DNA of 64,000 nt from G963674685 sp964591275 (lineage in GTDB: Bacteria > Lernaellota > Lernaellaia > JACKCT01), in assembly GCA_964591275.1 (NCBI GenBank), contig CAZQAE010000021.1, positions 7,112 through 71,111 on the forward strand, in the 5' to 3' direction. The notes beneath the pieces were generated by a model, which saw nothing but the letters and a program-made list of their open reading frames with translations, was not told where the DNA came from and did not search any database. The translations under genes and the position numbers were made by a program. This document shows, piece after piece, positions 25,582 to 34,407 of this stretch. Positions within the stretch are counted from its first letter, which is position 1, and the number at the start of each line of letters is the position of its first letter.

Positions 25582-27615
25582 ATGATCCTGAGCAACAAGA
25601 TGAAACAAAAACTTTTCTGGCCGATTTGGGGAGTCGGCGCATTGGCTGCTTGTTGGATTTTTTACGGATGGCAAGTCTCCGGCGATCTGGTTTCCGTTGT
25701 GGAAAACAAAACACATGTCCTGAGCATGCAGGAAGACGGCGTACTTTCGCGGTTGTTGGTCAATGTGGGCTACCGTGTCGAAGTGGGGCAAATTCTCGCG
25801 ACTCTCGATAATAGTACGTTAAACGCTCAAAAGAGAATGCTGAAAGCACAACTCGCCGAGCTCGACTCTGTAGTGCAATACGACCGGCAACGTTTCGTTT
25901 TGGAGTACCGGTGGATGGGTTTGCGCCTGGAAAACGAAGCAATGGATCTATCCTTGCGGACGTCGGAAATCGAAGCGAAAAAGGCAGAGTTGAACGTGCT
26001 AGACGCGGAACTTGACCGTCTGCAAAAAGCCGAAGAAGCGGGGCTGGGCCGCAGTCCCGAGTTCTCCGAAACTCTCCGCCGACACGATATGGCCAAAGCG
26101 TTCCTTTTGGAACAAAAGAGCGAACTTGCCAAACAGAAACGCAACCTGAAACGCACAAATCAAGCGCGATCCGACTTGAAAACCACGACGGACGAAACGA
26201 TGGTCGAGTCGATGCTAGCCGATCGGAAAGAACGGATCGAAGAATTACGGCGGCTCTTGAAAGAAACCGAGGGTCGCATTCGCATGGGTAGCATACAGGC
26301 CCCATGCACGGGATATGTCACCCAGGTTCGCGCCCATTCCGGTGACACGATTGCCGCTTTTTCCCCACTGATAACGATCGAAGAAGAAAAGGCGAAAAAC
26401 CTTATTGCATATCTGCCCGACGAGGCGAATCTCGACATTAACGTTGGCGATCGAATGGAGTTGCTTTCCAGCCGCTCCGACAAATTCAATACCGTCGGTA
26501 CGGTGTCGTTCATTTTCCCCGGATTCTCGCCCATTCCCGAACGATTGGCATTCCGCGGCCAAATATTCTGGACCCAGAAAGTACTAATAAAAATTGCCGC
26601 CGACCATCAACTGCTTCCGGGAGAGGTCGTGCGCGCGAAGCTTACCGGATCTGGCAACCAGTACGTCGCTGTCGCCGAAGCTCAAGTGGAAGGGCAGCCG
26701 GCGAACGTCGAGCCGATGACAATCCCTCCCGAATTGCATGCGCGAAGCCGGTTCGAACCTTCGGGGGTAATCTGGCTGGGGGATCTTGGCGAATACTTAA
26801 TCGTCAGCGACGACACGGGGCTTCCGGAGCATGTGAGCGACCATGCCCCCTGGTTGTTTTTTATGAAACCGGATGGGCGCGTGCTTCCCGAAACGGCAGT
26901 CATCGGCGGCTTGGATAAAGTCAACGATCTCGAGGCGATCGCTTCTTTCGGTGACTTTTTGTATCTCGTGTCTTCTCAAAACATTTCAAAGAACGGCAAA
27001 CGACCTCTCAGCCGCCAATACCTATACAAAGTCAAACGGAACGGGCGGCAGTTTGAGCTTGTCTCCAGGCGTGCGTTGCTGGAAATGATTCTCAAATCGT
27101 ATGCGCAGCCGAAATTGCAAAAACTTGGATTGACCGGCGTCGAAGCCGACGGTCTTCCGACGCTGAATATCGAAGGAGCTGCCTTCCACGATGGAAAGCT
27201 TTATCTGGGGTTGAAATCGCCGCACATGCAGGCAAAAGCAATCATCTGGCGCCTCGAAAATCCGCAAAGCATGTTTCATCAAGAAATTCTCGCTCCCGAT
27301 CAACTGAAAGTTTTCGCCACCCTCGACATCGAACCTCGCCCCCATGTTCAAGCGGGCATCTCTGACCTAGCTTTCGATAAAAATGGAAAGATGTGGCTGT
27401 TGTCTACCGTTCCCGACGCCGATTCGGATGCCCAGGTCGGCGGTTTGTACCGAGTGGACGAATTTGCCCAAGGCAGTCCCCAGGTACGTCTATGGCGCGA
27501 GTTCCCGCGGATGAAACCGGAGGGGCTGTGCTTTGACGATGAAGATCGAATGGTAGTCGTTTTCGACTCCGACAATCGTAGCGGGTCTTTCGCGAGCCTT
27601 GGGGAAGCCGAATGA
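25582..27615 (+). CDS. HlyD-type adaptor fused to DUF3616-like beta-propeller
   Basis: The 677-residue protein starts with a cytoplasmic N-terminus and one membrane helix (about 10-25). A split biotinyl-lipoyl domain follows (VLSMQEDGVLSRLLVNVGYRVEVGQILATLD, cited in part), then a coiled-coil hairpin of about 150 residues (75-225) and the returning lipoyl half (IRMGSIQAPCTGYVTQV) with a beta-barrel: a membrane-fusion protein. From about residue 385 a second domain begins with LGDLGEYLIVSDDTG, VNDLEAIASFGDFLYLVSS, LNIEGAAFHDGKLYLGLKSP and KPEGLCFDD, which fits DUF3616/SdiA-regulated-like propellers. Such a fusion is unusual. It ends overlapping the TolC-like gene by four bases. Confidence 0.85.
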   Translation: MILSNKMKQKLFWPIWGVGALAACWIFYGWQVSGDLVSVVENKTHVLSMQEDGVLSRLLVNVGYRVEVGQILATLDNSTLNAQKRMLKAQLAELDSVVQYDRQRFVLEYRWMGLRLENEAMDLSLRTSEIEAKKAELNVLDAELDRLQKAEEAGLGRSPEFSETLRRHDMAKAFLLEQKSELAKQKRNLKRTNQARSDLKTTTDETMVESMLADRKERIEELRRLLKETEGRIRMGSIQAPCTGYVTQVRAHSGDTIAAFSPLITIEEEKAKNLIAYLPDEANLDINVGDRMELLSSRSDKFNTVGTVSFIFPGFSPIPERLAFRGQIFWTQKVLIKIAADHQLLPGEVVRAKLTGSGNQYVAVAEAQVEGQPANVEPMTIPPELHARSRFEPSGVIWLGDLGEYLIVSDDTGLPEHVSDHAPWLFFMKPDGRVLPETAVIGGLDKVNDLEAIASFGDFLYLVSSQNISKNGKRPLSRQYLYKVKRNGRQFELVSRRALLEMILKSYAQPKLQKLGLTGVEADGLPTLNIEGAAFHDGKLYLGLKSPHMQAKAIIWRLENPQSMFHQEILAPDQLKVFATLDIEPRPHVQAGISDLAFDKNGKMWLLSTVPDADSDAQVGGLYRVDEFAQGSPQVRLWREFPRMKPEGLCFDDEDRMVVVFDSDNRSGSFASLGEAE

Positions 27616-28856
27616 TGAGCGCCGTGAAAATTCAGTTGTCGGTTATCGTTACTCTATTGCTGGCTGCATCGGTTGGCGCTTCCCCTCTTTTTTCGCTGAG
27701 TGAATTCAGAGCATTGGAACTGGCTTTTTCCCGAGGTCGAGAACTGAGCATGTTGGAGAACCGAACACAAATCGTTACCGCGAGATCGACTTCGATTGAT
27801 TGGCTCGAAAATCCTGAAATTCGCTTTTCGGAGATCTCCTCCCGATACGTCACCGATGAATTCGACGAGCTTGAAATCGGTATGCGTTGGCGACCCCCTA
27901 ACCTAGCAATCTGGAATGTTGACGAACAGGAAAACCGAGTAGCCGTCACCGAGGCGGAAGTCGATATGAACAACTGTCGTCGGCAACTGGCTGCGCGCGT
28001 ACGCAAAGTCTTTTCCGATGTCGTGATGCTCGACGAACTCACGCGGTTGTTCGAAAAACGGGTGATCGTGCAAGAAAAACGCATCGGCGTTATTGAACAA
28101 ATGGTTCGCAACGGTCAGCGGAGCATCATTTACGCAACCAAAGCACGCATGGCGGTGAATGAAACGAAAAATGATTTCACCCGCGTACGGCAAGATCGTA
28201 GCGAAAAACGAAGAAGGCTTGCCGAGTTAACCGGTTGTTCGGAAAATGTATTGCTGGAAATTGACGAGTTGCCCGAAATCGACTCTTCTTTCCCGCAGTT
28301 GCGAAAAATCGCGCTATCCCGTCGCCCGGAAATCGAATTGGTCAACCAAAAAAAGTCGTTGGCGCAAAAGCAATATAACTACGAACGCCTTAAACTGGTG
28401 CCTTGGTTTCGCTTTTTCGAGGCATCTCATCATGTGCGGGAAAACGGGGACGGCGATTGGGATGAACTGATGATTGGCGTCGCCATACCGCTGTTTAATT
28501 GGAACATCGGCAACATCCGCGCCACCAATATCGCCGTTGAGCGACGCGAAACGCAAACCGAAGCCATTCGCGAACGCATAGAAGCGCAGGTCGGCGACAC
28601 CTATGCAATTTATCGCGACACGCTTTTGGATTATCAAAATTTTTCTGACGATGCCAAACAGTTCCTTTTCGAAGCTGAACGAATCATAAAAATCTCTTTG
28701 TCGCACCGGACGTTAAATCCGGACGAAGTGATGGAGTTGGAACTGGCGATTTTGGGAACCAAACGCTTACTGGTGGAAAAGCGCGGCCGTCTGGCGCATG
28801 CGCTGGCGGAGGTGTATTTGGTCGTTGGGGTTAATTCCGTGGATGAATTAAAGTGA
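27612..28856 (+). CDS. TolC-family outer membrane protein
   Basis: The 414-residue product has a Sec signal peptide (about 1-23, ending VGAS) and two long repeated helical regions with strand-like segments between (NPEIRFSEISSRY, EIGMRWRPP; later FEASHHVRENG, MIGVAIPLFNWNIGNIRATN). This is the two-fold repeat of outer membrane efflux proteins. The IPLFNWNIG segment is typical. It overlaps the adaptor gene by four bases, so adaptor and channel are made together. No ATPase or RND pump lies nearby, so the energising inner-membrane partner could be the DUF4956 protein. Confidence 0.88.
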   Translation: MMSAVKIQLSVIVTLLLAASVGASPLFSLSEFRALELAFSRGRELSMLENRTQIVTARSTSIDWLENPEIRFSEISSRYVTDEFDELEIGMRWRPPNLAIWNVDEQENRVAVTEAEVDMNNCRRQLAARVRKVFSDVVMLDELTRLFEKRVIVQEKRIGVIEQMVRNGQRSIIYATKARMAVNETKNDFTRVRQDRSEKRRRLAELTGCSENVLLEIDELPEIDSSFPQLRKIALSRRPEIELVNQKKSLAQKQYNYERLKLVPWFRFFEASHHVRENGDGDWDELMIGVAIPLFNWNIGNIRATNIAVERRETQTEAIRERIEAQVGDTYAIYRDTLLDYQNFSDDAKQFLFEAERIIKISLSHRTLNPDEVMELELAILGTKRLLVEKRGRLAHALAEVYLVVGVNSVDELK

Positions 28857-28863
28857 CTAAGCA

Positions 28864-29658
28864 ATGAAAACAGATCTGTCGAAAATCCGTCGTTATGAAT
28901 TAAAATATACGATCGACCCTTTTCTGGCCGAGAAAATCCGAGACTATATTCAGCCCGTTTGCTCGTTGGACGAACATGCCGCACCGGAAACCGGGGGGTA
29001 TCGGGTCAACAATTTGTATTTTGATACGCCCGATTTGCGGTTCTATTACGACACGAAACATAGAAAACTGGATCGATTCAAACCTCGGGTTCGATATTAT
29101 GGAGATGCTCCGGAAGACTGGTTATGGTTGGAACTCAAACATAAGCATGCCAGCATCGTTTGGAAGAATAGACGGCGAATTCCTCTTTCCGATTGGCCGC
29201 AAATCATGCAAGTCGGGCCAACTGAGCGCCTTTCCCCGGAAATAAAAGACTTACGCGGTTCGTTCGAAGAGTGGCTCCAGAATTTTGATGCCAGGCCCAC
29301 GGTCCATGTTCGCTACTGGCGCGAACCCTACGTTAGCGATCTGGAGGAATACGGTCGAGTAACCTTCGATTGGAACCTTTCATACCGACTCGCCAAGGGC
29401 AGCTCTGCGTTGACCGGAAAAGACGACGATATGGTTTTCTATGACGACCCGGTCACCACCGGCCACTCCGGTTCACCGGTGATTCTGGAAATCAAGACGC
29501 TGACTTTGGTGCCGGCCTGGGTAATCGGGTTGATTCGACGTTTCAACCTGATGCAGCGCGGCTTTTCGAAATACTGTTATGGCATCGATCATTGTACCAG
29601 TGTTAATAACCCGGACAGGCGTTTTGCTCTCGACCCGGTTCTGTCGGCGATGTTTTAA
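28864..29658 (+). CDS. VTC-domain polyphosphate polymerase
   Basis: The 264-residue protein is a full VTC domain. RRYELKY (about 9-15) is the N-terminal basic/Glu motif, VNNLYFDTPDLRFY follows, and LDRFKPRVRYYGD, WLELKHKHASIVWKNRR, RPTVHVRYWREPY, VTFDWNLSYR and VILEIKT provide the ring of Arg/Lys and the metal-binding Glu of the tunnel. FSKYCYGID closes the fold. VTC enzymes build polyphosphate from ATP inside a basic tunnel. All key charged positions appear kept, so activity is likely. It starts seven bases after the TolC-like gene. Confidence 0.93.
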   Translation: MKTDLSKIRRYELKYTIDPFLAEKIRDYIQPVCSLDEHAAPETGGYRVNNLYFDTPDLRFYYDTKHRKLDRFKPRVRYYGDAPEDWLWLELKHKHASIVWKNRRRIPLSDWPQIMQVGPTERLSPEIKDLRGSFEEWLQNFDARPTVHVRYWREPYVSDLEEYGRVTFDWNLSYRLAKGSSALTGKDDDMVFYDDPVTTGHSGSPVILEIKTLTLVPAWVIGLIRRFNLMQRGFSKYCYGIDHCTSVNNPDRRFALDPVLSAMF

Positions 29659-29694
29659 GGCCGAGTTCGTCGGTAAACCAATGGAGACTGCACG

Positions 29695-31254
29695 ATGAAA
29701 TTAATCCGTCTTAAAAAACCCCTCTTGGTCGTTCTCTTTTTTTTATTGGCGTCACTGACGGTTTTTGCCTGCGGCGGTTCCGATGACGACGATGACGATT
29801 CGGCGGCAGACAATGACCCGGCGAACATGACGGCGTCGTTCAATGAAGTCGATTGTTACGGCCGCGACTGGGTCGAGTTGATCACGAGTCAAGAAACGAC
29901 GGTCGATCTCGGCGGTTGGATACTGACTGACAATCCGGAAAACGAGGAACACACCTACGTCATCCCCGAAGGCACTACACTCGGCCCAACAGAGTATCTG
30001 GTCGTGAAAAATGAAAAGGACGAGGAAGACGGATTCCCCTTCGGGATTAAATGCGGTGAAGACACAATTTATTTACTGAATAAAAACAATGAAGTCGTCG
30101 ACCAGATTGAAGTGATGGACACCCCGAATGGTAGCACAGTTGGGCTTTTGCCGGACCGCACCGGCGATTGGCAGGAAACCCTCCCAACGCAGGGCGAATT
30201 CAACCAATTGCCTTACACGCTGACTGAATCTCTTTTCGATCCGTTCACGGTGCATGAAATCGATATCGAACTCGATGCGGAAGCGGAAAGTTCATTGTCA
30301 ACGACTCCCTTCGAATATGCAAAAGGCGAATTCTCGATTTCGGGCGACGAATTGAATTTCGGCCCGATCAACGTAGGTCTGCGTTTGAAGAGCGGCCTTT
30401 CGTTTAAGCCGATGGGCGATAAAGCTGCTTTCAAAATTCGTTTCGGTAAATTTGTGGAAGGCCAGCGGCTATTCGGTCTGAAAAATTTGGCCTTAAACAA
30501 CATGATTCAGGACCCCAGCATGGTTCGTGAAACATTGGCTTATCGTATTTTCCGCGATGCCGGAGTTCCCGCCTCACGAACCGGATACGCCTGGATTCGA
30601 GTCAACGGCGAGGATTACGGACTCTATGTGATTATTGAGAAATACGATGACATTTTCCTCGACGACTATTTCGACGATACCGGGCATCTCTATGAAGGCA
30701 GTGCCGATCTTTACGCCGGCCAGGAAATCAATTTTGAAGTCGATGAAGGCGACGAAACCGACATCTCCGATTTGACGAATCTGATCGACATTATCAACAA
30801 GTCGGAGAATAGCACTTGGTATAATCAAGTCGACGCGGTATCGGACCTCGACGAAATGAGCAATGTTTGGGCGATTGAAAATTATATCGGCCACCAAGAT
30901 GGATACGCCATGGCCGCCAACAATTATTTTCTTCACAGCAATGATTCCGGTTACTTCTCGATGATGCCCTGGGGCACAGACGAATGCTTCGGTGAAATCA
31001 ATGATATTCCGAAAGGGGCAAGCGTAGCCTTCTACAAATGCTTGGAAAATACTTCGTGTGAAAACGCGTTCAATAAGCATCTTGCCGAAGTTGCCGAGGT
31101 AGTGGACAACCTTGAATCGGATAGTTTTATCGATGCGGTTTTGTCGGCCATCGAAGATGAAATCGAGGAGGACCCCAAAAATCTCTACAGTATGGATGAA
31201 CACGAAAGCGCCGTGTTGGCCGTGAAAAACTTCATAATCGAGCGAAGCGAATAG
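29695..31254 (+). CDS. Lipoprotein with lamin-tail and CotH-kinase domains
   Basis: A lipoprotein signal (LFFLLASLTVFAC) is followed by a short GGSDDDDDD linker and a lamin-tail-like Ig domain (about 45-155: ASFNEVDCYGRDWVELIT, DLGGWILTDN, YLVVKNE). A CotH domain comes next (VGLRLKSGLSF, FKIRFGKFVEGQRLFGLKNLALNN cited in part, GLYVIIEKYDD, MMPWGTDECF). Lamin-tail plus CotH is a known architecture in secreted proteins. It differs from the first CotH gene of the cluster in having the extra domain and a short linker. GGAG precedes the ATG. Confidence 0.9.
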   Translation: MKLIRLKKPLLVVLFFLLASLTVFACGGSDDDDDDSAADNDPANMTASFNEVDCYGRDWVELITSQETTVDLGGWILTDNPENEEHTYVIPEGTTLGPTEYLVVKNEKDEEDGFPFGIKCGEDTIYLLNKNNEVVDQIEVMDTPNGSTVGLLPDRTGDWQETLPTQGEFNQLPYTLTESLFDPFTVHEIDIELDAEAESSLSTTPFEYAKGEFSISGDELNFGPINVGLRLKSGLSFKPMGDKAAFKIRFGKFVEGQRLFGLKNLALNNMIQDPSMVRETLAYRIFRDAGVPASRTGYAWIRVNGEDYGLYVIIEKYDDIFLDDYFDDTGHLYEGSADLYAGQEINFEVDEGDETDISDLTNLIDIINKSENSTWYNQVDAVSDLDEMSNVWAIENYIGHQDGYAMAANNYFLHSNDSGYFSMMPWGTDECFGEINDIPKGASVAFYKCLENTSCENAFNKHLAEVAEVVDNLESDSFIDAVLSAIEDEIEEDPKNLYSMDEHESAVLAVKNFIIERSE

Positions 31255-31448
31255 TCATCGTTTTGCGTTGTAGGGAAACGGCACATACTGTTCCCCATAC
31301 CGTCCTGTGAACGCCGATCGAAAAGTGAAGCGTTTTCCGGCGCGTTAATTTGTTAAGCACCCTGATACATTTCCCGAAGCGGGTCCTTGCCAGTTCAATA
31401 TACTCTGATACAATTCGCTGAATTTTGTGTCATCTTCAGGTGGGAAAA

Positions 31449-32678
31449 ATGACCAGCCGATGCCTTTTATTCTCTGCGTTTATTCTCTTGATGTTTGTCG
31501 CCGGGTGCGCGGAATCGGACGAAAATGACACGATCTGCGAATCCTGCGAAGAAAACGGCGATGACGACGATACACTAGACGACGACAGCGAAGGTGGATG
31601 CATCGAGGGGGAAGCGCAGTGCGGGCCGAGAGACGAGCCCAGGCTCTGCGCCGAAGGCCAATGGGCTTCACTGGGATCCTGCGCTTCCATGCAGTACTGC
31701 AACTTCGGCGACTGCATCGATACCCATCTGGTCATGCCGCGCGATGAGTCTCCTCACCGGGACCTATCGGAGTGGTGGTACTGGACCGGGCATATGACCG
31801 ACGACCAGGACAACCTCTATGGATTTGAACTAACCTTCTTCTACGCCGGTTCCATTGTCCTGGTTCCCGCATGGATGATTCACGTGGCGATCATCGACGA
31901 AAGCGCCAATCACCATACACACAATGTCCTTTTTGATTTTCTCTGGCCCGAAAGGTACCCGGCGCCCTTTCACCTGCAAAGCCAGTCTCTTTCCGCCCAG
32001 CGGCTCGAACCGCTCTTGTATAGCTTAAGCGGCGCGGCAGGCGATTACGCCTTCTCTTTGCTTCTTGTGGACATTAAGGGCGTCGTGCATCACGGTGGAA
32101 ACGGCACCATCCGCATGACCACCGAGACTACCGACTCCTTTTATTACTCCCGCCCACGCATGTCCCTTAGCGGCACGCTGACAAAAAACGGAACACCCCT
32201 TGTCGTCACCGGCGAAGCCTGGATGGATCACCAGTGGGGTAACTGGATGCCCCTGGGCATGGTGGGATGGGACTGGTTCTCCCTACGCCTGGATGACGGA
32301 ACGGAAGTTATGTACTTCATTTTCCGCGGTGATCGGCAGGATCAGTCCGTCATCGACAATGCCCTGGGCAGCTACGTGGATGAAAACAGCGACCTGGTCA
32401 TTCTTTCCCAGGACGAAGTGACGGTCACGCCCCTTGACTGGTGGGAAAGCGAAAAAACCGGCGGCAATTACCCGCAGAACTGGCGCATGGAGATACCGGG
32501 GCTCGATATGGATGTTACTCTGACGACGAGTATTCCCGATCAGGAGATGCCCAATCCGATCTGGAACTATTGGGAAGGGCTTGTTCATATCGATGGAAGC
32601 AAACAGGGACAGCCGGTCGGCGGCATCGGTTTTGTTGAACTTTCAGGTTATTCCGGGCGCACTTTTTTATGGGAATAA
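31449..32678 (+). CDS. CrtC/AttH-like lipocalin-fold lipoprotein
   Basis: A lipoprotein signal (ILLMFVAGC) precedes an acidic linker and a small Cys-rich segment (about 45-95, with at least eight Cys) like those found in eukaryote-like surface proteins. A two-lobed beta-barrel domain follows with SEWWYWTGHM, YGFELTFFY and GEAWMDHQWGNW, motifs of the CrtC (carotenoid hydratase)/AttH family. Carotenoid hydration is unlikely for a lipoprotein; the family fold binds hydrophobic ligands. ATG 31449 is chosen because AGGTGGG precedes it; the frame is open to 31425. Stands 77 bases before a related gene. Confidence 0.85.
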   Translation: MTSRCLLFSAFILLMFVAGCAESDENDTICESCEENGDDDDTLDDDSEGGCIEGEAQCGPRDEPRLCAEGQWASLGSCASMQYCNFGDCIDTHLVMPRDESPHRDLSEWWYWTGHMTDDQDNLYGFELTFFYAGSIVLVPAWMIHVAIIDESANHHTHNVLFDFLWPERYPAPFHLQSQSLSAQRLEPLLYSLSGAAGDYAFSLLLVDIKGVVHHGGNGTIRMTTETTDSFYYSRPRMSLSGTLTKNGTPLVVTGEAWMDHQWGNWMPLGMVGWDWFSLRLDDGTEVMYFIFRGDRQDQSVIDNALGSYVDENSDLVILSQDEVTVTPLDWWESEKTGGNYPQNWRMEIPGLDMDVTLTTSIPDQEMPNPIWNYWEGLVHIDGSKQGQPVGGIGFVELSGYSGRTFLWE

Positions 32679-32754
32679 CCCTGAACTTTATCTTTTGACC
32701 ATGACGCCTCTTCTTGATAACATGGAACTCAACAGTTGCGCAGAAAGTGAGTCG

Positions 32755-33900
32755 ATGACAAAGCTCCATTACACATTGCCATTCGTGTTTGTCCTGATTG
32801 TATTACTCACTTTATTTGTTTCCTGCGGCGATGACGACGACGATGATAATGATGACAGCGGTGTTGATGACGCGGATGACGACAATACTGCCGATGACGA
32901 TGATGATGATACAGGTGATGACGATGACGACGATCAGTGGCCGGGCGGCGATCCGAATCGCTACCATTGGGACGGCCAAACAAATCCCTTTTACGAGGGC
33001 TGGTTTTTTCGGATAGCGCTGCCCGACGGGCGATCATTCGGATTTATCTATTGCGTGCAGAATCCCGGCGCGACGACCATCGAGTCAAGTGGGGCATATC
33101 TGGTGGTGGCTCGCAGTGGCGGCGAACTTCTTCAGGAAACTTTTGAGGCAAACGCCTTTTTAGGCAATCCGGAAAGCTTTGCCGTACAAATCGCCGGGCA
33201 TAGCGCCACGGAGGGGCATCTCGACGGCGAGGTCCATGAAAACGGCCATGATGTGACGTGGGATATCGATTACGAAATCATCGAGCCGTGGACCGACACT
33301 ATGGGGGACTTTACGAACCGCCCCGGCTTGCCGGTCAACTGGTACGTGGGCGCGCTGCGGGGTAAAGGAAGCGGTGCCATCGAATGGGACGGCGAAGTGA
33401 TCAGTTTCACGGACGCCGCCGTATTTCAGGACCATAACTGGGGCGATTTTTTTCCTTCAGGATATATCTGGATGCAAAGCCAGGAATTTCCCGATGCAGA
33501 CGACGCTTTGGCCGTAGCCGGCGGCGCAGTCGGTTTGGTGGAAGCGGGGATGTTCGTCTGGCGTCGCGGCGATGAGCTGGTGGAAATCCGCAGCCAGGAT
33601 TTCAACGCACAGTTTGATTTTTCTTCAAATTTTGAAAACGGCGAGGTCGCGGTCGATATTCGTAGCGAAGGCAGGCGCTATGTGGTGACAGGCTTTTTCA
33701 ACGACGATATTCCTTCGATTTTGCCCGCGCCCATGCCCGAAGGATATCTGCCCTACACGCGCATGGCCCTGGCCGGGCGAATTCGCGTGCAGGCTTTCGT
33801 TGAAGATGGCGGCGGCTGGGAGCTTGTCGAAGAAATTTTAGCGGATAACGCAGGCGTGGAAATGGGCGGCGCGTACGGCCCGCCCATCGACGAGGAGTAA
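32755..33900 (+). CDS. Tocopherol-cyclase-like lipoprotein with Asp-rich linker
   Basis: From ATG 32755 the protein starts with a lipoprotein signal (LIVLLTLFVSC) and GDDDDDD, an acidic linker of about 40 residues, then a lipocalin-like two-lobed domain. Segments NPFYEGWFFRIALPDG, GFIYCVQNPG and VFQDHNWGDFFPSGYIWMQSQ correspond to the tocopherol cyclase family's FEGWYYK and NWG...W.W.Q motifs. The longer in-frame extension to 32581 overlaps the previous gene and lacks a signal, so I reject it. With the CrtC/AttH-like gene upstream it forms a pair of envelope lipid-binding-like proteins. Confidence 0.83.
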   Translation: MTKLHYTLPFVFVLIVLLTLFVSCGDDDDDDNDDSGVDDADDDNTADDDDDDTGDDDDDDQWPGGDPNRYHWDGQTNPFYEGWFFRIALPDGRSFGFIYCVQNPGATTIESSGAYLVVARSGGELLQETFEANAFLGNPESFAVQIAGHSATEGHLDGEVHENGHDVTWDIDYEIIEPWTDTMGDFTNRPGLPVNWYVGALRGKGSGAIEWDGEVISFTDAAVFQDHNWGDFFPSGYIWMQSQEFPDADDALAVAGGAVGLVEAGMFVWRRGDELVEIRSQDFNAQFDFSSNFENGEVAVDIRSEGRRYVVTGFFNDDIPSILPAPMPEGYLPYTRMALAGRIRVQAFVEDGGGWELVEEILADNAGVEMGGAYGPPIDEE

Positions 33901-33903
33901 ATT

Positions 33904-34257
33904 TTAATAAACAAGCACCTTGTCTGAAGACAGCGTCCAGTCCGCCAATTCCGCCATGGTGCTGCGCTGGGCGCCCTAAACAATGAGCTGGTCATTGACG
34001 CCGCGAGCATCCATGCACACGCCGCAAAGGCGAATGTCCGCTCCGGCTTCCACGAGCTGGGAAAGCATCTCGTCCATGCAATATTTGAGATGAGGTGGAT
34101 TTTGGTCTTTCAAGGCAGCATAGACGGCTTCGGATTGTAAGAAGATTCGGACTTCCACCTCATCGTGCTTGGGCAGTTGCAGGGCGAGGCGAAGGGCATC
34201 ATAAACCCGTTCGCCATCATAAGGGGCGGTGTTGAGGATAAATAGTGTGGACTGCAT
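33904..34257 (-). pseudogene. DsrE-family protein gene interrupted by an in-frame amber codon
   Basis: The first 93 codons give MQSTLFILNTAPYDGERVYD, ..., RLCGVCMDARGV, a DsrE/YchN-like small protein with the C-x-x-C pair near the end. TAG follows at 33978-33976, but the same frame continues with GAQRSTMAELADWTLSSDKV and LVY to a TAA at 33906-33904. That tail is the normal DsrE-family C-terminus. A single G-to-T change of a GAG codon would explain it. AGGGA precedes the ATG. The gene is therefore a recent nonsense pseudogene, a truncated but perhaps stable product, or a sequencing error. Confidence 0.85.
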
Positions 34258-34407
34258 GAATTTTCCCTGTCTTTAAAAAAGGGTGAACAAAACATTCGGT
34301 TACCCAAGGGAGATCACGTAAAACCCAAATCAGTTGACACTGCAACTGTTTGGTCCACATTTTTTGTTAAAGTGAGGTTTCTGGAGCTAAGTCAAAAACA
34401 AGTTCGC

